A stretch of 64,000 bases of DNA from Lachnospiraceae bacterium (GCA_014239155.1 JAAZZQ010000003.1:62001-126000); one strand, 5' to 3'. Shown: positions 50,262 through 59,886, counted from the first letter of the stretch. The notes: generated from the sequence alone by a model not told the origin. Made by a program: numbers and translations.

Positions 50262-53200
50262 TTAGCCCCCATTCTTTCTCTCTTTTTCGTCCTGACTCCA
50301 AGTATCAACCTCGCTGTCAACAAGATTGACGCTCACAAGAGTTGACACCCCTTTTTCCTGCATGGTAATTCCATAGAGCCTGTCAGCCTGCTCCATTGTA
50401 CCACGTCTATGTGTGATAACAATAAATTGTGTACTCTTTGTAAGTTTATTCAGATACTTTGCAAACCTGTTCACATTCCCCTCATCAAGTGCCGCTTCAA
50501 TCTCATCCAACAAGCAAAATGGTGATGGTTTTAAATTCTGTATCGCGAAAAGCAATGCAATTGCGGTAAAAGATTTCTCGCCTCCCGAAAGCTGCATCAT
50601 ATTTTGCAGCTTCTTTCCTGGTGGCTGCGCAATAATGCGAATCCCTGCCTCCAAAATATCCTCTTCCTCAATCAACTCCAATGTTCCCTTTCCACCTCCA
50701 AAAAGTTCCTTGAACACTTTGTCGAATTCTCGTTTGATCTCTTCAAATTTCTCAGCAAACTGTCTGCGCATTGCAGAGTCAAGCTCCTGAATAATCCCTT
50801 GCAATGTCTTCTCCGCCTCAATTAAATCATCATGTTGATCTTTCAAAAAAGTATACCGCTCCATAAGAACTTTATAATCCTCAATTGCATTGACATTGAC
50901 ATCACCTAACTTTTTAATTTCATCTTTAATTCCCGAAATTTGTTTTTTCATGTCAGAGATATTATTCCATGTTTCATTTCGCATAGATACTGCATTATTT
51001 AGCGTGATTTCATACTCGTTCCACATATAGTTCATTTGGTTTTCTATTGACTCCTCTATCTTCTCCTGTTGGGAACGAAGTCTATACACTTCTTTGTCCA
51101 ATGCATTTTTCTTTTCTGAAATTTCTTCTCTTGTCTGAAAGAAACTTTTCTGCTTCTGTGACAATTTTTCTTTTGTCTTCTGCTTCTCCTTCAATGAAAT
51201 TTCTACATCAGATTGTGTGGTATGTGACGCAAGAATTGTTTTTCTAATCTCTTCCATATTCTGTTGCCTGTTCTGAATATCTGCCAGACAACAATCAAGA
51301 TTGGTCTGCACCTCAACAAGTTCTTCTTTGTTGTGCATTTGCTCTCCTTCAACGCGATTTAGATTTGTTTGTTCAAACTCTCGCTTTTGAAGTACTTTTT
51401 CATATGCGACATCCCATTCACTAATTCTTTTTGTATGCTCGGACTCCTTTATCCGACACGTCTCAAGCTCCTTTTGATAGATAGCAATCTCTTCTTCTAG
51501 TTTTTTCTCTTCCTCCTCCGATACTTTCAAATCATTTTGTGTTTTTTCCTTATCAATATAAATCTCTGCGGTTTTTCTCTCAATATCTTGTTGCTCCTCC
51601 CGCAATGTACCAAATCCTTGTTCAGCTTCATTTTTTCTCTCCTCAGCGGACACAACATTCATTCGAGCAGTATTCTGTTTTAGGAATAGCTCTTGAAGCG
51701 TTGTCTTTTTTTCTTCAATTGTTTTTCTGACATGATTGCGCTCCGCTTTGATATTCTCAATATCAGACATTGCTATATCTAACTTTTCCTTCGCAGCATT
51801 CAATTTTTGCTCCAACTCTCCTAGCTCTCTTCGCCGTCCTAAAAGATTGGAATTATTTTTAAACGCTCCGCCACTAATCGCTCCACCGGGCACAAGAAGC
51901 TCACCTTCTAGTGTCACAATCCGAATGCTATAATGATATTTTTTTGCAATTTTAACCGCATTATCAATATGATTAATCACCAAAATTCTTCCAAGCATTG
52001 TCTTTGCCACATTCTGATATTTCGCATCTGTGCGAACAAGTGAATCAGCAAGTCCAATCACCCCGTTTTCCTTTAGAGCGTCTGACATTTTAAAATCATG
52101 AGGCTTTGTAATGCTTGTAAGCGGCAAAAAAGTGGCACGCCCAAAACGATTTTTCTTTAGAAATTCAATCATTTTTTTTGCTGTTTCCTCGTCTTCTGTG
52201 ACAATATTTTGAATGCTTCCACCAAGTGCCGTCTCAATAGCATTCTCATATTCTTTATCGACCTTTATAATATCTGCAACAACTCCAACAATCCCCTTAT
52301 TTTGCTCCTTCTGTTCCATAACCTTCTGAATACTGTTTCCATATCCTTCATAGCGTTCTGTAAGATTTGAGATTGTATCAAGCTGAGATTTACAACGCTG
52401 ATACACAACTTGATTTTCACTAATTTCTTTGTCTTTACTACTTAATCGTTCCCGAAAAGCTGTGTTGTGTTCTTCCAGCTTACGCAAATCTGCACTGACT
52501 TCCACTATCTGGTCATTGATACGCTGAAACTCCTCGCGCAACTGTTTTATTTCAGCATCACGCTCCGCCTCATCACTTCTGGCACGCAGAATCTTGGAGT
52601 TTAATTCTGCCTTTCTAATTCGCATCTGTTCCATCATTGTGTCAAAACTACTCATCTTTGACTTGATCGTTGCCCTGTCATTCAGTATGGTAATAATTTT
52701 ATTTTTACCTTCTTCAATCTGATGGTCCAACTTCTCAATTTGTATCTGCACCTTAAGAAGCACACTTTTTACCTGATCGCGTTCTTTTGCAAGTTTGTCA
52801 ACTTTTTCATCGAGTGCTGTCTTGTTTACCAAAATTTTGGCATGTTCTTTCCCCTTGCCTTCTATCTGTTCTTGTATTGCGGTAATTCTCTCTTGAAAAT
52901 GCTGTTCATTCCCTTGTAATCCCTTGATTTGTTCCTTTAACACATTGATTTCACCTTCTAATTTGCCGCGCGTAACGCTTGCCTGCGTCAATGCATTTCT
53001 GTTACATTCAATCTGTTGTTCCAACTCCTCAATCTGAGTTTGAACCGCATCATATTCCACTTTAATTTGATCATATTGCTGCACAGTGTAGTCGTAATCT
53101 TCCTGTGCAATTATACGCTTTTTTTCAACCTCATTGAGCTGTTCCGTCAGCTTCTTATTTTCCACAAGAAACACATTCACATCCAGCTCTTTGAGTTCTT

Positions 53201-53858
53201 CTTTTTTTCTAAGATAAATTTTTGCCTTGTCAGATTGTTTTTGGAGAGGCTCCACCTGCTTCTCAAGCTCACTTAAAATATCCGACACACGTACTAGATT
53301 ATTTTTTTCATCTTCAAGTTTCTTTTGTGCAGCTAACTTTCGCTTCTTAAATTTGACAATTCCTGCTGCCTCGTCAAAAAGCTCACGTTTTTCCTCAGGT
53401 TTGCCACTTAAGATCTTTTCAATCTGTCCCTGCCCAATAATAGAATACCCTTCTTTACCAATACCTGTATCGTAAAAAAGCTCATTTACATCCTTCAAAC
53501 GACAGGGAGTTCCATTGATAGAATACTCACTTTCGCCTGAACGATATAAACGTCTCGCCACTGTTACTTCCTGATAATCAATTGCAAGTTTGTGATCGGT
53601 ATTGTCAAATGTAATTCCCACATATGCATAACCAAGTGGCTTTCTAAGTTCTGTGCCTGAGAAAATAACGTCCTGCATAGACTCTCCACGCAACTGCTTG
53701 ATACGCTGTTCACCAAGCACCCATCGCACGGCATCTGCCACATTGCTCTTACCAGAACCATTTGGCCCTACAATGCCAGTAATCCCTTGGTGAAACTGGA
53801 ACACAATCTTATTTGCAAACGATTTAAATCCCTGCACCTCTATACTTTTTAAATACAT
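50262..53858 (-). CDS. smc: Chromosome partition protein SMC
   Basis: Condensin ATPase for chromosome organisation. 1198 residues: MYLKSIEVQGFKSFANK, Walker A GPNGSGKSNVADAVRWVLGE, two coiled-coil arms, hinge at about 510-680 (GVVADIIKVDKEYENAIETA, GLADSLVRTDAKYQ, GGAISGGAFKNN), signature QLSGGEKSFTAIALLFA and Walker B PFCLLDEIEAALDEGN. Usual length and position between rnc and ftsY. Confidence 0.98.
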   Translation of the reverse strand: MYLKSIEVQGFKSFANKIVFQFHQGITGIVGPNGSGKSNVADAVRWVLGEQRIKQLRGESMQDVIFSGTELRKPLGYAYVGITFDNTDHKLAIDYQEVTVARRLYRSGESEYSINGTPCRLKDVNELFYDTGIGKEGYSIIGQGQIEKILSGKPEEKRELFDEAAGIVKFKKRKLAAQKKLEDEKNNLVRVSDILSELEKQVEPLQKQSDKAKIYLRKKEELKELDVNVFLVENKKLTEQLNEVEKKRIIAQEDYDYTVQQYDQIKVEYDAVQTQIEELEQQIECNRNALTQASVTRGKLEGEINVLKEQIKGLQGNEQHFQERITAIQEQIEGKGKEHAKILVNKTALDEKVDKLAKERDQVKSVLLKVQIQIEKLDHQIEEGKNKIITILNDRATIKSKMSSFDTMMEQMRIRKAELNSKILRARSDEAERDAEIKQLREEFQRINDQIVEVSADLRKLEEHNTAFRERLSSKDKEISENQVVYQRCKSQLDTISNLTERYEGYGNSIQKVMEQKEQNKGIVGVVADIIKVDKEYENAIETALGGSIQNIVTEDEETAKKMIEFLKKNRFGRATFLPLTSITKPHDFKMSDALKENGVIGLADSLVRTDAKYQNVAKTMLGRILVINHIDNAVKIAKKYHYSIRIVTLEGELLVPGGAISGGAFKNNSNLLGRRRELGELEQKLNAAKEKLDIAMSDIENIKAERNHVRKTIEEKKTTLQELFLKQNTARMNVVSAEERKNEAEQGFGTLREEQQDIERKTAEIYIDKEKTQNDLKVSEEEEKKLEEEIAIYQKELETCRIKESEHTKRISEWDVAYEKVLQKREFEQTNLNRVEGEQMHNKEELVEVQTNLDCCLADIQNRQQNMEEIRKTILASHTTQSDVEISLKEKQKTKEKLSQKQKSFFQTREEISEKKNALDKEVYRLRSQQEKIEESIENQMNYMWNEYEITLNNAVSMRNETWNNISDMKKQISGIKDEIKKLGDVNVNAIEDYKVLMERYTFLKDQHDDLIEAEKTLQGIIQELDSAMRRQFAEKFEEIKREFDKVFKELFGGGKGTLELIEEEDILEAGIRIIAQPPGKKLQNMMQLSGGEKSFTAIALLFAIQNLKPSPFCLLDEIEAALDEGNVNRFAKYLNKLTKSTQFIVITHRRGTMEQADRLYGITMQEKGVSTLVSVNLVDSEVDTWSQDEKERKNGG

Positions 53859-53879
53859 TCCTTACCCCACTGTCCACAA

Positions 53880-54587
53880 TCATTTCTTTCTGCCTTTAAT
53901 CTTTAACAGCGCCTCATATGCCGCCTGCTGCTCAGCTGACTTTTTCGTTCTTCCCACCCCACAACCAATCAGTTTATTATCAAGATATGCCTCAACATGA
54001 AATTGCTTATCATGGTCTGGTCCAGTTTCTCCAACCAACTCGTACCACAGTTGTGCTGTATTTTTCTTCTGTATTTCCTCCTGCAAAAGTGTTTTGCTGT
54101 CTAGGAATAAAATTTTATCTTCCAAGTCAGAGAGGATAAATCGATAAATAAACTTTTTTGCACTCTCAATACCACCATCAAGAAAAATAGCCCCAATTAC
54201 AGCTTCCATAACATCAGATATAATAGAGTCTCTTTTCCTTCCTCCTGTTGCCTCCTCTCCCTTTCCCAGCAAGATATAGGAGTTTAAGCTGATATCCTTT
54301 GCACAGTATGCAAGTGCTGGTTCACATACCATAGAAGCCCGCAGTCTTGTCAATTGTCCTTCCGGCATGTCCACATTTTCCTTGTATAAAAATTCGCTGG
54401 ATATAAGCTCTAACACCGCATCTCCCAGAAATTCTAATCTTTCATAATTACTTAGTTTATTAATCTTTTGCTCATTCGCAAAAGAACTGTGTGTCAATGC
54501 CTGCTTGAGCAATGCTTCTTCATGAAACTGATACCCAATCTTTTGTTGTAATTCTTGCAATGCCTCTCTCATATTACGCATAATCAT
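53880..54587 (-). CDS. rnc: Ribonuclease III
   Basis: Cleaves double-stranded RNA in rRNA processing and decay. 235 residues: catalytic domain with signature NYERLEFLGDAVLELI and downstream SDVMEAVIGAIFLDGG (metal-binding Asp and Glu present), then a double-stranded RNA-binding domain (TLLQEEIQKKNTAQLWYEL, GVGRTKKSAEQQAAYEALL). AGGGG precedes the ATG by 5 bases. It is followed by smc after 21 bases. Confidence 0.96.
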   Translation of the reverse strand: MIMRNMREALQELQQKIGYQFHEEALLKQALTHSSFANEQKINKLSNYERLEFLGDAVLELISSEFLYKENVDMPEGQLTRLRASMVCEPALAYCAKDISLNSYILLGKGEEATGGRKRDSIISDVMEAVIGAIFLDGGIESAKKFIYRFILSDLEDKILFLDSKTLLQEEIQKKNTAQLWYELVGETGPDHDKQFHVEAYLDNKLIGCGVGRTKKSAEQQAAYEALLKIKGRKK

Positions 54588-54705
54588 TATTACCCCTACT
54601 TTTATTGTATAACTATAATCGATCTGGAAATATTACTTTTTAGCTTGTGCACAACTCATAGGTCACTTTATCGACGTACTTCCTCTGTACAAGTCTGCGC
54701 ATAAA

Positions 54706-54725
54706 AAGCCCTTTACAAAGGGCTT
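54706..54725 (-). terminator. Terminator overlapping the end of acpP
   Basis: AAGCCCTTT-gt-AAAGGGCTT followed by TTTAT on the minus strand. The acpP stop codon lies inside the hairpin, and rnc downstream may be reached by read-through or its own promoter. Confidence 0.7.
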
Positions 54726-54949
54726 CTTGCTTTCTCAATCCATTGGACAGCCTCCTGCACTGTTGTTATCTTGTCCAAACCTTCTGTTGGTATGTGCAGT
54801 CCTGTCTCCCTCTCCACTCCCATAAATATCTGATATAAATCCAATGAATCCGCTCCTAAATCTGTAAGAAACGTCATTTCCATTGTAATCTCATCGGGAT
54901 CCATGCCCAAAACGGCTGCTATAACTTTTTTTAAAGCTTCATATTCCAT
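54713..54949 (-). CDS. acpP: Acyl carrier protein
   Basis: 78 residues with the phosphopantetheine serine in LGADSLDLYQIFMGVE. Carries the growing chain in fatty acid synthesis. It follows plsX, which takes acyl groups from ACP. The sequence is more diverged from E. coli ACP than usual (KKVIAAVLGMDPDEITMEMT at the start), but all helices are present. Confidence 0.92.
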   Translation of the reverse strand: MEYEALKKVIAAVLGMDPDEITMEMTFLTDLGADSLDLYQIFMGVERETGLHIPTEGLDKITTVQEAVQWIEKARSPL

Positions 54950-55009
54950 TTTACCAGATCCTTCCCTGTTTATCTCAAAATAACCTGTAACAAATATTTC
55001 TGTCCTACT

Positions 55010-56020
55010 TTAAACGGATATAAATATTTTCTCTTTTATCTTCTGATTAATTTTCTGCTCCTTAAAGGTTACACATTGAAGAATCGAATTTTTAATTTCA
55101 ATTGCTTTTGAACTTCCATGCGTCTTAACTACAAGACCATTCAATCCCAACAGTGGTGCCCCGCCATACTCATCGAGACTAAAGTCCTTGAGTGTTTCTT
55201 TAAGTGCAGGTTTTACTAACAGTGCACCGATTTTGCTTCGGAGCGAGGTCATCATGCCAGCTTTCACTTTCTTGATTAAAGTAGCGCCAACCCCCTCATA
55301 AAGTTTTAGGATAATATTTCCTGCAAACGCTTCACACACAATCACATCTGCATAACCTGTAGGAATATCTCTCGCCTCAATACTTCCTATAAAGTTGATT
55401 TCAGGACAGTTCTTTAAAAGCGGAAACGTCTCTTTTACAAGTGCATTCCCCTTCTCCTCCTCCGCACCAATATTTACAATTGCAACTTTTGGATTAGAGA
55501 TTCCCACAACACTTTCCATATATACAGACCCCATCTTTGCAAACTGTACCAAATGTGAGGGACGCGCATCTACATTTGCCCCACAGTCAATTAAAAGAGA
55601 ACAACCTGTCTCTGTTGGAATAAGTGGCGCAAGTGGTGGTCTTTCAATCCCCTTAATTCTTCCGACAATCAACTGTCCACCAACCAATACTGCGCCAGAA
55701 CTTCCCGCCGATACAAATGCATCACATACTTCGTTTTTTACCAGATTGAGTGCGACAACAATAGAGGAATCCTTCTTTTTCCGTATTGCCATCACAGGAG
55801 GCTCTGCTGTTTCAATCACCTCCGTCGCATTTACAACTTCAATCTGCTCCGTATTATACGTATATTGTACAAGTTCCTTTTTAATCACTTCCTGTAAACC
55901 TGTCAGATATACCTTGATTTTGCTGTTTTCATTGACAGCCTCCACGACCCCTTTTACAATCTCTAAAGGGGCATTATCCCCGCCCATAGCATCCACTGCT
56001 ATTCTGGTTATTTCATCCAT
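55010..56020 (-). CDS. plsX: Phosphate acyltransferase PlsX
   Basis: Makes acyl phosphate from acyl-ACP for phospholipid synthesis, the same product as the FakA/FakB route encoded at 1.6-6.4 kb. 336 residues: IAVDAMGGDNAPLEIVKGV, SAGSSGAVLVGG, GIERPPLAPLIPT, LIDCGANVDARPSHLVQFA and DVIVCEAFAGNIILKLYEGV. Among in-frame starts, 56020 is favoured because GGAGG lies 9 bases upstream; 56026 is only 3 bases from it. Confidence 0.95.
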   Translation of the reverse strand: MDEITRIAVDAMGGDNAPLEIVKGVVEAVNENSKIKVYLTGLQEVIKKELVQYTYNTEQIEVVNATEVIETAEPPVMAIRKKKDSSIVVALNLVKNEVCDAFVSAGSSGAVLVGGQLIVGRIKGIERPPLAPLIPTETGCSLLIDCGANVDARPSHLVQFAKMGSVYMESVVGISNPKVAIVNIGAEEEKGNALVKETFPLLKNCPEINFIGSIEARDIPTGYADVIVCEAFAGNIILKLYEGVGATLIKKVKAGMMTSLRSKIGALLVKPALKETLKDFSLDEYGGAPLLGLNGLVVKTHGSSKAIEIKNSILQCVTFKEQKINQKIKEKIFISV

Positions 56021-56093
56021 TGCCATAATCCTCCATATGTATATAAATATACTAAACCTGCCATCAAAAATCAAGGAAAAACAAAGAAAACAA

Positions 56094-56136
56094 CAAGGTG
56101 TAAAATCCTACTTATTTCATAGGACTTTACACCTTG
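56094..56136 (-). terminator. Terminator between rpmF and plsX
   Basis: CAAGGTGTAAAGTCCTA pairs with TAGGATTTTACACCTTG around a 9-base loop (17 bp, one mismatch), followed by TTGTTTTC on the minus strand. Confidence 0.8.
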
Positions 56137-56159
56137 CTATTTAATATAGAAACAATTGA

Positions 56160-56339
56160 TTAATCTACTGCAATAATCTCTTTCTTATTATAAGAGCCAC
56201 AAGCCTTGCATACTCTGTGGGGCATCATTAAAGCGCCGCATTTGCTGCATTTCACCAATGTAGGTACGCTCATTTTCCAGTTTGCTCTTCTCTTATCTCT
56301 TCTTGCTTTTGAAGATTTATTTTTTGGACATATAGACAT
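56160..56339 (-). CDS. rpmF: 50S ribosomal protein L32
   Basis: 59 residues: MSICPKNKSSKARRDKRRAN, WKMSVPTLVKCSKCG and HRVCKACGSYNKKEII, with both CxxC pairs of the zinc-binding form. GGAGG lies 7 bases before the ATG. Two bases after yceD ends, the usual yceD-rpmF pair. Confidence 0.97.
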   Translation of the reverse strand: MSICPKNKSSKARRDKRRANWKMSVPTLVKCSKCGALMMPHRVCKACGSYNKKEIIAVD

Positions 56340-56341
56340 TA

Positions 56342-56869
56342 TTACACCTCCTTATTCGCATTAAACAAATCCTTAATTACTGCCATTCTGGGGTCTGGGA
56401 CAAAATCATCACATCCACATTCTCCATCATTCAAATTCTTGCCACAAATCTTACAAATTCCCTTACAATCCTCTTTGCACAGAATCTTCATTGGCCAGTT
56501 TAATAACAATTCATTATTGATTAGTTCATCCACATTTAAGTGATATCCTTCTATAAATTCCAATGAATCTTCATCTTCTAAATCATCACCAATATAATCT
56601 GGTGACACAGCAATGCTGTCAAAGGATAAATCAAATGTATAATCAACATCTCTCAAACACCTGTCACAAGAAAGTGTAAACACTAATTTTGCTGTTCCCT
56701 GCACAAATGCTTTTGATTGTCCTATATTAGAAAGCTTCAGTACAACAGGACTTTTTTCCTTAATGGAAAAGACTCCCAACGGACTTAAAAATGTATCTGC
56801 CTCATACAAAACAGTCAACTCTTGTACTTGTCCTTCATTTATAAATACATCTGTCAAATTCACTAACAT
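56342..56869 (-). CDS. yceD: DUF177/YceD family protein
   Basis: 175-residue YceD protein: LSCDRCLRDVDYTFDL, EGYHLNVDELINNELLLNWP and the closing CKEDCKGICKICGKNLNDGE with further cysteines, a typical metal-binding end. YceD is encoded next to rpmF in most bacteria and is linked to 23S rRNA maturation; the exact role is not settled. GGAG is 6 bases before the ATG. Confidence 0.93.
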   Translation of the reverse strand: MLVNLTDVFINEGQVQELTVLYEADTFLSPLGVFSIKEKSPVVLKLSNIGQSKAFVQGTAKLVFTLSCDRCLRDVDYTFDLSFDSIAVSPDYIGDDLEDEDSLEFIEGYHLNVDELINNELLLNWPMKILCKEDCKGICKICGKNLNDGECGCDDFVPDPRMAVIKDLFNANKEV

Positions 56870-56952
56870 AGCAGACTCCTATCCACACATTCATTTATTA
56901 TACAGAACCATTCTAGGTTTGTCAACTGTATTTTGGAAAACTTTAGTGGGCG

Positions 56953-57018
56953 ATCGTAACACAGAAAGCCGAAAGCTGAACTGTTGCAGAGCGATAACTC
57001 CAAAATTACACTGTAACA
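56953..57018 (-). repeat. Dispersed palindromic repeat, family 2, degenerate copy c
   Basis: On the minus strand it reads GTTACAGTGTAATTTTGG, then GCAACAGTTCAGCTTTCGGC and TTTCTGTGTTAC. This matches the GTAACAGTTC-xGCCTTxGGC-CTGTTAC arm of copies at 19093 and 58499, but in the opposite orientation. Its first bases supply the last codons of the radical SAM-HAD gene. Confidence 0.6.
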
Positions 57019-58481
57019 CAATTCATCATTTCCCTATCCTCTTCAGAATCACCTGCTGAAACTACATCATTGGGAGAGATTCCCAGCCAACCACACAGCA
57101 TTTTTACTCCGTTGGCTTTGTCTGCGGCAGCAGAGACAATCTGCAAACAATTTTCTTCAATATAATATCGTATCTTTTCGTCCGCGAAGGAAATACAGCA
57201 CATCAAATCTTCAGCCTCCTGTGTCTGCCAAACTCTATGACTTGGACGCAATAACGTAACTTTATATAGTGTGTCATGTTCTCGGTAAGCCAATACCCGA
57301 AATCCAAATTTCCGCTGTAAAGAAAAAGCCTCCATGAGCCATAATCCTTTTAACAAATAAAAATATTCTTGTCTCCGATATAAAACAACATGTGCTCCTC
57401 CTGCAAAAATACCGCCTGCAAACAGATGACGAATCCTGCGGCAGCGCTCCATCGCTTTTTTATAAGGCAGTGTCGTGGCAAAAAACACAGGTATCTTTTC
57501 TCTTGCAAGTGCCTCTAGTCCTGCCATAATACCCGCTGGTATATCTGCCATCCCTTTGCCCGGAAACAAAGTTCCCTCAATGTCCAGAAAAACTGCTTTG
57601 GGGTGACGCGGAATCCGAAACAGCGGATAGGGACCGAAAAGTATTTGATTCATAAAATCCTTCCGTCCTCCATAAGCAAGATAACAAGAACATAACTTTC
57701 GATTGCACTCTGGATTCGGAAAATCCTCCAGCTCTTCCCAACGTTTCTGCGATACTAAAGTCGAACTGACATTACAAGTGTGCAGTTTTCCATCAGCCTC
57801 CACAAATAGACGCTTCTGACAAAATGCTGCATTAGCAGGGATAAACATCAGTTCTCTTTCAAAATAAGAATCAATCTCCAAAAAGGCGGCACGCTCCTCT
57901 TGTGTATAACACCGACGCAGACCGTCCATCTTGTTCACCCAAAAATAAATACCTCTTTTGCTTTCTTTTGAGGCATGCAGCGCTTGTTTTAAGGCACGCA
58001 AAACATTCAGATTTTCTGGCACGCCAACACTTCCTGCACAAAGCAGAACATCTTTTTCCACAAGCCTTCTGCACTTCGTTGAAAATTCTGACACAGATGT
58101 CATTTCTGGGTGAAATGTTGCCCAGAGCCTTAACTTCTTCAATACGCCTCCTGCATTTTCAAACCAATGCAGGAAGTCATGTATCGAAAAACTTAAGTTG
58201 GTTTGTATTCCCACTGCATCTATTTCTGCTTGTGCACTAAGATATGCTAGTCCCTGCCAATACCAAGAATGAATCATTGCCTCGCCATATGGCACCACCA
58301 TCAGTGCTCCAATATGCATCGCCTCCGCCTTCCTTTGAACGCTTTCAACAAAGGAAAACCATTGTATTCTATCCTTTTCAAGCTCTCGCTCTGACATAGA
58401 ATGCTTAGAAAATGGACAATAAGAACAATGGTAATTGCAACTTTTAAGGCTTCCGCGATACAGAATCATATGTTTGTCCAT
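57006..58481 (-). CDS. STM4011-type radical SAM protein fused to a HAD domain
   Basis: 491 residues. Residues 1 to about 275 are a radical SAM domain with CNYHCSYC (CxxxCxxC) near residue 15, a middle part with Cys clusters (CAGSVGVPE, CQKRLF, CNVSSTL) and NRKLCSCYLAYGG near the end, matching the STM4011 family. From about 292 a Cof-like HAD domain follows: VFLDIEGTLFPG, FFATTLPYKKA, then KANGVKMLCGWLGI and DVVSAGDSEEDREMM. The second acidic residue of motif I is Glu in place of Asp. The protein ends 4 residues later, inside repeat family 2, so the last HAD strand is missing. The target of the chemistry is unknown. Confidence 0.8.
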   Translation of the reverse strand: MDKHMILYRGSLKSCNYHCSYCPFSKHSMSERELEKDRIQWFSFVESVQRKAEAMHIGALMVVPYGEAMIHSWYWQGLAYLSAQAEIDAVGIQTNLSFSIHDFLHWFENAGGVLKKLRLWATFHPEMTSVSEFSTKCRRLVEKDVLLCAGSVGVPENLNVLRALKQALHASKESKRGIYFWVNKMDGLRRCYTQEERAAFLEIDSYFERELMFIPANAAFCQKRLFVEADGKLHTCNVSSTLVSQKRWEELEDFPNPECNRKLCSCYLAYGGRKDFMNQILFGPYPLFRIPRHPKAVFLDIEGTLFPGKGMADIPAGIMAGLEALAREKIPVFFATTLPYKKAMERCRRIRHLFAGGIFAGGAHVVLYRRQEYFYLLKGLWLMEAFSLQRKFGFRVLAYREHDTLYKVTLLRPSHRVWQTQEAEDLMCCISFADEKIRYYIEENCLQIVSAAADKANGVKMLCGWLGISPNDVVSAGDSEEDREMMNCVTV

Positions 58482-58498
58482 ATATTATCTCCCATTCA

Positions 58499-58602
58499 CA
58501 GTAACAGTTCTGCCTTCGGCCTCCTGTTACTGGCATCAAGCCAACTACTGTGTTTTCTTACGAATTTTGCAGTGCAGTGCAAAATCCTAGTTTACACTGT
58601 GA
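58499..58602 (+). repeat. Dispersed palindromic repeat, family 2, copy b
   Basis: Begins AGTAACAGTTCTGCCTTCGG and ends TAGTTTACACTGTGAC. It contains the GTAACAG/CTGTTAC arms, GGCATCAAGCCA and a hairpin ATTTTGCA/TGCAAAAT, as in the copy at 19093. It fills the gap between the STM4012- and STM4011-type genes and encodes the last 13 or so residues and stop of the former. Confidence 0.8.
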
Positions 58603-59886
58603 CCACTCGCACATTGCTTGATTTATTTTCGGAGAAATTAACTGTGGACCAAGATAATCCGAAAGCTCGAGTCCCGCATCGGTCAACGCAAAATATATTT
58701 TTGCATCCAAATCTGACTGTTGCACTATAAATCCCTGTTCTATCCACTCTCGCAACACAGGAAACTCTTCTAGCACATCTTTTCCAAAAAGTTCTCGATA
58801 TCGATTTTGTTCTAGTCCCGGACGAATAAATAAATGCCGTATAATATACCGCCTTTTTTGTTCCTCCTCAGATAACAGAATCCCATGTTTAATTTCCATA
58901 AAATCCATCGTGGTCTCATACTCTTTTAAGTGCTCAATACAGGCGCTTCTAGTGATGGCATAGGGACTGCAAAAGTGAAGTTCTCCAAGATAACTTCTGC
59001 CGCCACACCCCAACCCAATAGATGTTCCAAATCCACATTCAGAAAAAATGCGCGCCGTTTTCTGATGCACAAACCGCCGCATAGAATCCTGTCGATACCC
59101 TTCTGCTCGCAAAAAATCACTTGCCACCCGATACTGTACAAAAGCAGACTCTGGTTCCAAAACTACGCCCTCGCGCTCCATGCGTACACCATGTTTCACA
59201 TATAATGGATACAAAAAAATTTCCTCCGGCTCAAACCGCAGGGCTTCTTTTAAGGAATCCAACAAACTTGTCTCAGTCTGCCCCGGAATCCCATAGATAA
59301 AATCTACATTTACACAGGAAAAATCATAAGCTTTTATCAGCTCCAATGCCGCTCTTGCCTTCTGGGCAGTGTGCTGTCTTTTTAGCGCCGTAAGCTCCCT
59401 GTCAGAAAAACTTTGAATCCCCATACTGACACGTGATACCCCTGCTTGTTTTAAAATTTCAAGTTTCTCTGTTGTCGTCTGATTTGGAGCAGTCTCCACA
59501 ATCAATCCTCTTTTTGGGGAAAAACGAAAATGTTTTTCCAAAATATCAAATGTTCGTCCAAGTTGTCTCTCTGTCAAAAACAACGGCGTTCCCCCACCAA
59601 GCACCAACTCAGAAAATTCTGTCTGAACCGATTCCAAAATCTCTTGATATTGTCTGCTCTGACGCTCAATCGTATCCAGATATCTATCAACTTCGTCCTG
59701 TTCTATGCCTGTCACAGAAAATAAATTACAGTAGCCACACTTCGACTGACAAAAAGGAATATGAAGATATAAACCATGCCCTTTTCCTGCCATCACTGAA
59801 ATATAATCACTCAAGTGGATACCTGTCAAGGGACGATAAGCAGTCTTGTGCGGATAACTATACATATATTGAATATAGGGATTCAT
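58558..59886 (-). CDS. STM4012-type radical SAM protein (HemW-like)
   Basis: 442 residues resembling coproporphyrinogen dehydrogenase/HemW: GLYLHIPFCQSKCGYCNLFS with CxxxCxxC, ELVLGGGTPLFLTERQLG, VSMGIQSFSDRELTALKRQH and VNVDFIYGIPGQTETSL. Its neighbours identify it as the STM4012 type rather than a haem enzyme. The ATG at 59886 has GGTGG 5 bases upstream. The final 13 residues derive from repeat family 2, so the original C-terminus has been altered. Confidence 0.85.
   Translation of the reverse strand: MNPYIQYMYSYPHKTAYRPLTGIHLSDYISVMAGKGHGLYLHIPFCQSKCGYCNLFSVTGIEQDEVDRYLDTIERQSRQYQEILESVQTEFSELVLGGGTPLFLTERQLGRTFDILEKHFRFSPKRGLIVETAPNQTTTEKLEILKQAGVSRVSMGIQSFSDRELTALKRQHTAQKARAALELIKAYDFSCVNVDFIYGIPGQTETSLLDSLKEALRFEPEEIFLYPLYVKHGVRMEREGVVLEPESAFVQYRVASDFLRAEGYRQDSMRRFVHQKTARIFSECGFGTSIGLGCGGRSYLGELHFCSPYAITRSACIEHLKEYETTMDFMEIKHGILLSEEEQKRRYIIRHLFIRPGLEQNRYRELFGKDVLEEFPVLREWIEQGFIVQQSDLDAKIYFALTDAGLELSDYLGPQLISPKINQAMCEWSQCKLGFCTALQNS

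Noticed and set aside
57006-58481. Two separate genes (radical SAM and HAD)
   Set aside because: The frame is continuous with no internal stop and no ribosome binding site at the domain boundary, so a fusion is the simpler reading.
58558-59886. Oxygen-independent coproporphyrinogen oxidase (hemN/hemW)
   Set aside because: Sequence is HemW-like, but the gene order with ATP-grasp, sulfatase-like and LRR genes identifies the STM4012 type, and no haem genes are near.
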